DNA of 64,000 nucleotides from Candidatus Hydrogenedentota bacterium. Lineage in GTDB: Bacteria; Hydrogenedentota; Hydrogenedentia; Hydrogenedentales; JAGMZX01. A program made the translations under genes and the position numbers. The notes under the pieces were generated by a model. The model had not been told where the DNA came from and ran no database searches. It was given only the letters and a program-made list of their open reading frames with translations. Below are positions 55,309-64,000 of the stretch, piece by piece (position 1 is the first letter of the stretch; each line of letters begins with the position of its first letter). Where the stretch lies: contig JAKQEQ010000023.1 in NCBI GenBank assembly GCA_029556545.1, positions 88,184 to 152,183 on the forward strand. Reading direction: 5' to 3'.

Positions 55309-57459
55309 TTACCCGAGTTCCACGACCGCTTCGTGCCGGCCGTCGGTCAGGTCAAGCCAGTTCGACGAGTGCGTTTTCCCGTCCAGGACTACCCGCTTCA
55401 CCTTGCCCCGTCCACGCCATGTAACAGCGTAGACGGCGTTTTCATGCCGCAGATTGAGCACGCGTGTCAGCGGATAGTTCGCAAGCGGCCGCGGCATCCC
55501 GATGTGCCAGCCCTGCTTTCCGTAGTCCAGGCCGTAATGCAGGTGCAGCACAATGCCAAAATAAGGACTGTTGTCGAGCAGGCACCCCGCCGGCAGCCGC
55601 CGCGCGCCGGGCATCAACTCGACAAAATCGTTCGGACTTATCGACACGTGGCCGCCGAAGGGGGCGCGCGTCAACGGCACGCCCGAGTCCAGCGCGTGTT
55701 CGAGGATCGTCTGCAACAGCGTTTCCGCGCCGGGAATGTTGTAACGCAGTCGCACACATACATCGAGCAGCGCCATGGACGTGTCGCAAAGGTAGGGCGG
55801 GTATACCGGTCCGCCGCGGCCGCTTGCATACGTATAGTGACTATCAATCCAGTCATACGCCGCTTCAATCAATTCTTCATCCTCGACCAGACCGAGCCAG
55901 AACGGGACCACGTTCTCGTACAGCGCGAAATCCGCCCACGGCGTGCCCGTTTGCACACGGCGCCCCGACTGCCAATTCCGGCGGCGCGGCCCGGCGTCCG
56001 CCGGGTCCTTATAGTCCAGGTGGTTGATGAACAGATTCCGATCGGGATGCCAGAGCCCGCCGTATTGATAGGGCCTCAGGGCCGCCTGCTGGATGGCTTG
56101 GGCCTCGCGCCGCCAGCGCGACGCATGGGAGAAGAAGCCGATGGATTCCTCGATGAACGCAAGGCGGTAAAGCGCCGCGTAGCACAGCGCCGTGAAATAG
56201 GGCTCTTTGCCGATAAGCACGCCTTGGGCATCCCAAGTGCGCGCTGTAACCGGCAAGGGGTCCTCTTCCGTCCGCAGGGATAACAAGTATTCGGCGCAAC
56301 GACGCAAGGGATCGAGATAGGCCCGCGCACGGATTTCGTCGTGGTCCAGCGAAAAGCACCGCCCCGCCATGATGAGCAAGCCCGCAACGGCGTCATCGTT
56401 CATGTGAGAAGCTGGCCAGGCTCGCTCTTTCACCGCATCCGCGCGCAACGCCGCGTTCATCCGTCCCCGGATTAGCGCCTGAGTCGTCTTCGGGTCCACC
56501 AGATAAAGAAACTCGGCGGCCCAGGCGACCTCCCGCGGCGACGCCGGCGCATCGTCCGGTTCCCGCGTCAGCACGCTCGATCGCGCGAGGGCCTCGACTT
56601 CCGTGCCCTCCAGAATATTCAGCGGCAGACACCCCAGGTACATTTGGGCGTAGAAGGGGCCGAAATCGAGCGTCGCGTCACTGAACACGCAGGCGCGGCG
56701 GCCCACAAAATCGCGCGCAGCCGCCACCGCGCCCCAACTCCCATTGAGGAAGACCATGGCCCCCGCGCGCCCTTCCCAGACGACCTCCCATACGGGCTCG
56801 CGCACTTGGCCCGCCGCGTCGTGACCCGCCTCGGGCTCGCCGGGTAGCGGATCCCGCGCCCATGCCGTGTGCAGAATCCGCGCGTCGCCGCCCTGCGGCT
56901 GCTCGATCCGGAAGCAATTCCTGGGAAACACGGCGTGGAACAAGAGTTCCGTCTCGTCCGCGCTCTCCAGGTGCGGCGTCTTGTCCGCGCACGGCTCGGC
57001 GCCGCCGTGGGCGATCTGGCGGCCGCGGCCCGTGTGCCACAATTCAAGCGTCTCGTTCTGACTCGGAACCACCACACGAAACACGAGCCGCGCCTCGGGA
57101 TCGTCCGGCTGCCGGACCCACTCGAAGCGCATCGAGAGCGGGTCCACGCGAATGCGCCACTCCTCCTGAAAACCATCCGCGTATAGCGCCGTACCCTGCA
57201 ACACCTTCCGGCCGTAGACGGCGTGAGGGAAATCCATCGATACTTGCGCCACCTCGACCAGACTGCCGTCCGCCATGCGCCGTCCCGCATGGAGTCGGCA
57301 TAGAATCCCCTCGAAGCGGGGCGCGCGTTTCGCCTCTTTCACCAACCGAAACAAGAGCCGGCAATCATTGCACCGGTGGACGTCGCGCGGGTCTTGTATT
57401 TCGACCGAGGTCCCGGCCACCACGAGTAACGTATTGTCGGATAAGTCGAGCGTCGGCAT
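55309..57459 (-). CDS. Large glycosidase-like protein ((alpha/alpha)6-type), unassigned family
   Basis: The 716-residue protein has a beta-rich N-terminal half (to about 280), then a helical region (about 300-640) with repeated helical pairs such as CAEYLLSLRTEEDPLPVTAR, EPYFTALCYAALYRLAFIEE and LIEAAYDWIDSHYTYASGRG. It has no signal peptide. The pattern resembles amylo-glucosidase-like or heparinase-like (alpha/alpha)6 barrels, but no family signature is certain. HHxxN-type motifs are absent. ATG 57459 has GGGGAGGCG 8 bases upstream. The function is probably carbohydrate-active; the assignment is weak. Confidence 0.6.
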   Translation of the reverse strand: MPTLDLSDNTLLVVAGTSVEIQDPRDVHRCNDCRLLFRLVKEAKRAPRFEGILCRLHAGRRMADGSLVEVAQVSMDFPHAVYGRKVLQGTALYADGFQEEWRIRVDPLSMRFEWVRQPDDPEARLVFRVVVPSQNETLELWHTGRGRQIAHGGAEPCADKTPHLESADETELLFHAVFPRNCFRIEQPQGGDARILHTAWARDPLPGEPEAGHDAAGQVREPVWEVVWEGRAGAMVFLNGSWGAVAAARDFVGRRACVFSDATLDFGPFYAQMYLGCLPLNILEGTEVEALARSSVLTREPDDAPASPREVAWAAEFLYLVDPKTTQALIRGRMNAALRADAVKERAWPASHMNDDAVAGLLIMAGRCFSLDHDEIRARAYLDPLRRCAEYLLSLRTEEDPLPVTARTWDAQGVLIGKEPYFTALCYAALYRLAFIEESIGFFSHASRWRREAQAIQQAALRPYQYGGLWHPDRNLFINHLDYKDPADAGPRRRNWQSGRRVQTGTPWADFALYENVVPFWLGLVEDEELIEAAYDWIDSHYTYASGRGGPVYPPYLCDTSMALLDVCVRLRYNIPGAETLLQTILEHALDSGVPLTRAPFGGHVSISPNDFVELMPGARRLPAGCLLDNSPYFGIVLHLHYGLDYGKQGWHIGMPRPLANYPLTRVLNLRHENAVYAVTWRGRGKVKRVVLDGKTHSSNWLDLTDGRHEAVVELG

Positions 57460-57565
57460 CGGCGGTCGCCTCCCCACGTCCCATTATTACGCGCGCGGCC
57501 CCGTGATGCAACGACGAGGCAGGAGGGTTTCCCGCCGTTGCATCGGATCGGCTACAATCGGGGCC

Positions 57566-58906
57566 ATGCCCGTGGAAACGCCCGAAATCTGGACCGTATC
57601 CCAGCTCACGCGCCGCGTCAAGGCCCTGCTCGAGGCGGAGGTGGGCTTCGTATGGGTATCGGGCGAAATCTCGAACTGGCGGGTGTCGCCCGCCGGCCAT
57701 GCCTATTTCACGCTGAAGGACAAGGACAGCCAGCTTGATGCCGTCATGTTCCGCGGCAAACTGATGCGGCTGCGTTTCGGCCCCGACACGGGGCTCGACG
57801 TCGTGGTCTATGGCCAGGTCACCGTCTACGAGAAACGCGGCAGCTACCAGATCGTGTGCGAGGAAATGCAGCCGAAGGGCGTGGGCGCGCTCCAACTCGC
57901 CTTCGAAAAACTCAAGCGCAAACTGGCCGAAGAAGGCTTGTTCGACGAGGAACACAAGAAACCCTTGCCCATGCTCCCGCGCCGCATCGGCATCGTTACC
58001 TCGCCCACCGGTGCCGCCATACGCGACATCCTCAACGTCATCAACCGCCGCTTCGCCAATGTGCATGTCATCCTTTACCCCGCCCGCGTCCAGGGCGAGG
58101 AGGCCGCCCCCGAAATCGTCGAAGGCATCCGCGTACTCGACGCCTATAGCGTTGACGTGATGATCGTTGGTCGCGGCGGCGGCTCCATCGAGGACCTCTG
58201 GCCGTTCAATGAGGAGATAGTCGTCCGCGCCGTGTTCGAGGCGAAAACCCCGGTCATCTCCGCCGTCGGGCACGAGATCGATTTCACGCTGACGGATTTC
58301 GTCGCGGACGTCCGAGCGCCCACACCGTCCGCCGCGGCGGAACTCGTCGTGCGTGAACGCGAGGCATTGCTGGGCCGCGTGCGCGACCTCCGGGCGTCGT
58401 TGCTCAAGGATGCGCGCCGGGTGCTGCAACAGGCCCGGCATCGCCTGGCCGTGATCCAAGGCAGCTACGTCTTTCGCAAGTCCGACGAACTGGTGCGCCA
58501 GCGGCGGCAAACCTGCGATGACCTGCGCATGCGGCTCGAAGACGGCATGGCCGCCTGCTTCCGCGAACGCCGCACCCGTGTCGAGCGAGCCGCCCGGTCG
58601 CTCGCCTTGTTGTCGCCGGCGCGTCAACTGCAACGCGCGGGCGAGCGCCTGAACACGCTACGCCGCCGATTGTTCCAGAGCGGCATCACCGCAACCGAGC
58701 GGTGGCGCGCGCGGACCGAGACGTTGCGCGCGCGGCTGGACGCGCTGAGTCCCCTCGCTATTCTCGAACGGGGCTATACCCTCGTCTTCAAGCGCGAAAC
58801 CGGCGAACTGGTCCGCGACGCCGCGCAACTCGAACCGGGCGACTCGGTGGCGATGCGTCTTGGTAAAGGCGGCGCGGACGCGACGATTACGGAGATTCAT
58901 CCGTAG
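57566..58906 (+). CDS. xseA: Exodeoxyribonuclease VII large subunit
   Basis: XseA with XseB forms exonuclease VII, which degrades single-stranded DNA from either end. The 446-residue protein has the N-terminal OB-fold (TVSQLTRRVKALLEAEVGFV, WVSGEISNW, GHAYFTLKDKDSQLDAVMFR in separate segments, about 10-60). The catalytic domain follows with RIGIVTSPTGAAIRDIL (about 137) and RGGGSIEDLWPFNEE (about 200), then AVGHEIDFTLTDFVADVRAPTP-type sequence and a long coiled coil (about 270-400). ATG 57566 follows GGGG. xseB is downstream but separated by 196 bases. Confidence 0.95.
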   Translation: MPVETPEIWTVSQLTRRVKALLEAEVGFVWVSGEISNWRVSPAGHAYFTLKDKDSQLDAVMFRGKLMRLRFGPDTGLDVVVYGQVTVYEKRGSYQIVCEEMQPKGVGALQLAFEKLKRKLAEEGLFDEEHKKPLPMLPRRIGIVTSPTGAAIRDILNVINRRFANVHVILYPARVQGEEAAPEIVEGIRVLDAYSVDVMIVGRGGGSIEDLWPFNEEIVVRAVFEAKTPVISAVGHEIDFTLTDFVADVRAPTPSAAAELVVREREALLGRVRDLRASLLKDARRVLQQARHRLAVIQGSYVFRKSDELVRQRRQTCDDLRMRLEDGMAACFRERRTRVERAARSLALLSPARQLQRAGERLNTLRRRLFQSGITATERWRARTETLRARLDALSPLAILERGYTLVFKRETGELVRDAAQLEPGDSVAMRLGKGGADATITEIHP

Positions 58907-59070
58907 GGGCAAAGGACGTAATGGACTGAAAGGACCTAAATGACAGTGGACTACTTGTTTGGTACAGAGCAGCGAGGCCACGACAGACGTCGCACGATGC
59001 CCCCAGCGCAGCGTGCCCGACGGTCTTCGCCCTTTAGGTCGCTTGCGTCCTTCAGGTCCCTTCCTGCCGC
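58906..59070. repeat. Imperfect inverted repeat between xseA and xseB
   Basis: The arms are about 40 bases (58906-58945 and 59028-59068). The left GGACTGAAAGGACCTAAATG resembles the reverse complement of the right CCCTTTAGGTCGCTTGCGTC, with several mismatches. It resembles a small non-autonomous repeat element inserted between the two subunit genes. Confidence 0.5.
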
Positions 59071-59102
59071 CCACAACGACATACGAAACGGAGCAACAAC
59101 CC

Positions 59103-59405
59103 ATGGCCCAACCGAGTTTTGAAAAAGACATCGAGAAATTGGAAAGCCTTGTAGCAGCGCTCGAGGAGGGCGGCCTCTCGCTCGATGCGGCGCTCAAGCA
59201 TTTCGAGGAAGGCGTCAAGCTGGCCCAACGCTGCGAGAAAGCATTGACCGACGCGGAAAAAAAGATCGAAATGCTCACGAAGAACACGCAAGGCGACATC
59301 CAAGCAAAGCCGATGCCCGGTACCGAAGCGGACGACGACGCCCACCTCGAAGCGCCTCCGGAAGAGGAAAGCGACGAGGACGCGGACGGGGGCCTGTTGT
59401 TCTGA
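59103..59405 (+). CDS. xseB: Exodeoxyribonuclease VII small subunit
   Basis: The 100-residue protein contains the XseB helical hairpin: FEKDIEKLESLVAALEEGGL (about 6-25) with the family signature LSLDAALKHFEEGVKLAQRC (about 25-44). Its C-terminal 35 residues are unusually acidic (Glu/Asp-rich). GGAG lies 9 bases before ATG 59103. The upstream frame extension comes from the repeat and is excluded. The stop overlaps the crotonase ATG (TGATG). Confidence 0.93.
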   Translation: MAQPSFEKDIEKLESLVAALEEGGLSLDAALKHFEEGVKLAQRCEKALTDAEKKIEMLTKNTQGDIQAKPMPGTEADDDAHLEAPPEEESDEDADGGLLF

Positions 59406-60211
59406 TGCCGCACGAGAACCGGGCTCGCGGAAACCTGTCACCCGAGAACACGGGGACCGTTCGCGTCGATCGCAACGGGCCGGTTACCACCGTCATATTG
59501 AATCGACCCGAAGCGCGCAACGCCGTGGACCGTGAAACGGCGCAGGCGCTGGCGGACGCCTTCCGCGCGTTCGAGGCGGATGACGCCGCGCGCGTCGGCG
59601 TGTTCTACGGCGCGCATGGCCACTTCTGCGCGGGAGCGGACCTCAAGGCTATTGCCGCAGAAAACCCGAATCGCATCGAGCCCGACGGTGACGGCCCGAT
59701 GGGGCCGACCCGCATGGTGTTGACCAAACCCGTTATCGCGGCCATCAGCGGCTACGCCGTCGCCGGGGGGCTCGAACTTGCGCTATGGTGCGACCTGCGC
59801 ATTGCGGAAGAGGACGCCGTGCTCGGCGTATTCTGCCGCCGCTTCGGCGTGCCCCTCATCGACGGCGGCACCGTACGGCTGCCCCGCCTCATCGGATTGA
59901 GTCGCGCCCTGGATTTGATCCTCACCGGCCGGCCCGTGCCCGCGGACGAAGCGCTCGCCATGGGCCTCGTCAACCGCGTTGTTCCACGAGGCCAATGCCG
60001 CGAAGCAGCCGACCAATTGGCGCGCGAACTGGCCGCTTACCCCCAGACGTGCATGCAACACGACCGCCTCTCCGCATACGAACAATGCGGCCTTTCCCTT
60101 GCGGACGCCCTTGCGAATGAGTTCCGGCACGGCGCCCACGCCATTTCCGCCGAGTTGGCCGAAGGGGCTCGCCGGTTCAACGGTGGCGAGGGCCGACACG
60201 GCGCATCCTGA
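59405..60211 (+). CDS. Crotonase-fold enoyl-CoA hydratase/isomerase family protein
   Basis: This 268-residue crotonase-family protein shows TVILNRPEARNAVDRETAQA (about 28-47), the oxyanion-hole segment GHFCAGADLKAIAAE (about 77-91) and ISGYAVAGGLELALWCDLRI (about 120-139), where the second backbone amide of the oxyanion hole sits. A usual hydratase catalytic Glu position is taken by residues in GVFCRRFGVPLIDGGTVRL (about 147). It may hydrate, isomerise or hydrolyse an acyl-CoA; the reaction cannot be fixed. Translation is coupled to xseB by the TGATG overlap. Confidence 0.88.
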   Translation: MPHENRARGNLSPENTGTVRVDRNGPVTTVILNRPEARNAVDRETAQALADAFRAFEADDAARVGVFYGAHGHFCAGADLKAIAAENPNRIEPDGDGPMGPTRMVLTKPVIAAISGYAVAGGLELALWCDLRIAEEDAVLGVFCRRFGVPLIDGGTVRLPRLIGLSRALDLILTGRPVPADEALAMGLVNRVVPRGQCREAADQLARELAAYPQTCMQHDRLSAYEQCGLSLADALANEFRHGAHAISAELAEGARRFNGGEGRHGAS

Positions 60212-60301
60212 ATCTATTACCGTCCATGATACGGCGTCTGTACATGCAAGTCTATACTGTGCAATAACTTACGATGGCGTTCGCGCCCTAACGAGGCCCC
60301 C

Positions 60302-60330
60302 TTGACAGACGCTCGCAGTTGTGCTATTCT
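60302..60330 (+). promoter_or_regulatory. Sigma70-type promoter of groEL
   Basis: TTGACA (60302-60307), a 17-base spacer and TATTCT (60325-60330) form a near-consensus promoter. Transcription would start a few bases before or within the CIRCE element just downstream. Confidence 0.8.
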
Positions 60331-60336
60331 CTCCAC

Positions 60337-62032
<1,696 letters not shown>

Positions 62033-62058
62033 TTGGCCCCCATCACCCCAATACTATC

Positions 62059-62085
62059 GAGTCCCCCGCACGCCGCGGGGGACTC
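62059..62085 (+). terminator. Rho-independent terminator after groEL
   Basis: GAGTCCCCCGC, loop ACGCC, GCGGGGGACTC form a perfect 11-base stem, followed by TTCCATTT. It begins 27 bases after the groEL stop. The T-tract is short, but the stem is strong. Confidence 0.75.
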
Positions 62086-62158
62086 TTCCATTTGAAATCT
62101 CAAATTCGCGATCTCAAATCCTGGAGCGTGCGCAACGGCGTGTGCGGCGGATGACGCC

Positions 62159-62653
62159 TCAGGCTGCGGGCCCCGCGGAGGTGCGTTTGCTGCGCTCGAT
62201 GGATTGCAGAGCCAGATAGCTGTCGCCGTATTCCGCCAGATGCCCGAATTCCGTGTCGTATTGGTCGAAATGGCGTTCCTCGTCCACCACGAGATCTTCG
62301 AAGAGCTTCTTCGACACGGAGTCCGCGTTCGCGGCGCACTCGTTGGCCCATTTGTTGTAGGCGATGGCGCTGCTCTGCTCCATCTTGCAGCCCAGTTCGA
62401 GCATGTCCTTGACTTTGTGAAGCTTCTGGACCTTGTCCTCAGTCCAGATATCGACTTCCCCCTTGAGAAAGAGGATGCGCTCGGCAAGCCGCTCGATGTG
62501 GATCATTTCCTCGATGGCGGTCCGCTTGAACAGATTCGCCAGAAGATCAAGCCCCTGGTCATCGCAGTGAAAGTGGAAGTACATGTACTGATGCACGGCG
62601 GCCAGTTCATCGGCCACCGCCTTGTTCAATAGTTCGATGCTTTTCTTGTGCAT
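62159..62653 (-). CDS. bfr: Bacterioferritin
   Basis: The 164-residue four-helix protein stores iron and detoxifies ferrous iron in the cytoplasm. The di-iron ferroxidase ligands are visible: Glu in ADELAAVHQYMYFHFHC (about 14-30), Glu/His in AIEEMIHIERLAERILFL (about 46-63), Glu in LELGCKMEQSSAIAYNKW and Glu/His in LVVDEERHFDQYDTEFGHLA (about 122-141). The haem-ligand Met of typical Bfr is not obvious. ATG 62653 has GGGAG upstream. It is convergent with groEL. Confidence 0.92.
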   Translation of the reverse strand: MHKKSIELLNKAVADELAAVHQYMYFHFHCDDQGLDLLANLFKRTAIEEMIHIERLAERILFLKGEVDIWTEDKVQKLHKVKDMLELGCKMEQSSAIAYNKWANECAANADSVSKKLFEDLVVDEERHFDQYDTEFGHLAEYGDSYLALQSIERSKRTSAGPAA

Positions 62654-62947
62654 GGCTGCGGTTACTCCCTTCGTCACAGTGTTACGTCACGTTGCTCCGA
62701 CTTCTGGGCTCGCCGATCACCAGCGCCCCTCGCGCCGGCAATACTCGCCCCGTGCCCGCGGACTGCCGTCGCGCCACTCCCCCGCTCTGGAAATCATTAT
62801 TCCACCGCCGGGCGCATCCGCGCAAGGCCGTCCGCCTCTTCCCCGTTACCCCGCGCATGATGCATGCCGGGCACGCCGCCGTGGACATCTGATGACCTCT
62901 CGGCGACGTGCCCGCTTCCTCCACTCCTTAATGCTCGAAGTTAGCGT

Positions 62948-64000
<1,053 letters not shown>

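Overview
The window is GC-rich, densely coded bacterial chromosome. It most resembles a free-living Gram-negative bacterium of the PVC/Hydrogenedentota type. That placement is inferred from surface proteins with long (Gly-Glu)n linkers ending in a dockerin-like C-terminus, hydrazine-synthase-alpha-like cytochrome/SUMF fusions, a DUF2961 (GH172) protein and many dispersed 'MGILPM / HGQDAHAT'-type palindromic repeats. No rRNA or other phylogenetic marker was used. A GT9 heptosyltransferase-like gene fits an LPS-bearing outer membrane.

Layout. 1-9 kb: the start of an exported protein cut by the window edge, tRNA-Ser(GGA), a GT9 glycosyltransferase, a GatD-like dehydrogenase, cysE, a Gfo/Idh/MocA oxidoreductase, ATP-type phosphofructokinase, and a tandem-LysM exported protein behind a metallo-beta-lactamase-fold hydrolase. 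9-19 kb: a surface-protein island on the minus strand with an eight-repeat InlB-like protein, three tandem tail-fibre-like paralogs, and an SGNH hydrolase carrying two (GE)n linkers, an EF-hand pair and the dockerin-like tail. 19-22 kb: PPi-type phosphofructokinase, a hot-dog thioesterase and a DEAD-box helicase. 22-32.6 kb: a plus-strand run of two giant paralogous di-haem/SUMF fusion proteins, a beta-propeller di-haem cytochrome, a RidA/chorismatase-like protein and an SMP-30-like propeller. 32.6-37.5 kb: a PNPOx-like protein, vapBC, a frameshifted PIN toxin with a small partner, a PHP-domain membrane protein and a SRPBCC protein.

37.6-44.1 kb: a tight four-gene minus-strand operon coding for a NuoE/HydC-like protein, a HydB-like flavoprotein, a fusion of a NuoG-like Fe-S protein to an NfnA-like FAD/NAD module, and a GltA/NfnB-like flavoprotein. 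This looks like a soluble electron-bifurcating oxidoreductase without a hydrogenase or formate-dehydrogenase catalytic domain, and it is the most interesting enzyme system here.

44-57.5 kb: two multi-pass membrane proteins, hicBA, a kinase-like phosphotransferase, a DUF2961 protein, a zinc-ribbon membrane protein, a VWA lipoprotein, a DUF1015 protein and a large glycosidase-like protein. 57.5-64 kb: xseA-xseB-crotonase, groEL behind a sigma70 promoter and a CIRCE element (no groES beside it), bacterioferritin, and the 3' part of another LRR/(GE)n/dockerin-like protein that runs off the right edge.

Central sugar metabolism (two phosphofructokinases of different phosphoryl-donor type), carbohydrate-active and surface proteins, and NAD(P)/ferredoxin electron balancing together suggest a saccharolytic heterotroph. 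Dispersed palindromic repeats fill many intergenic gaps and in several places have become part of coding sequence.
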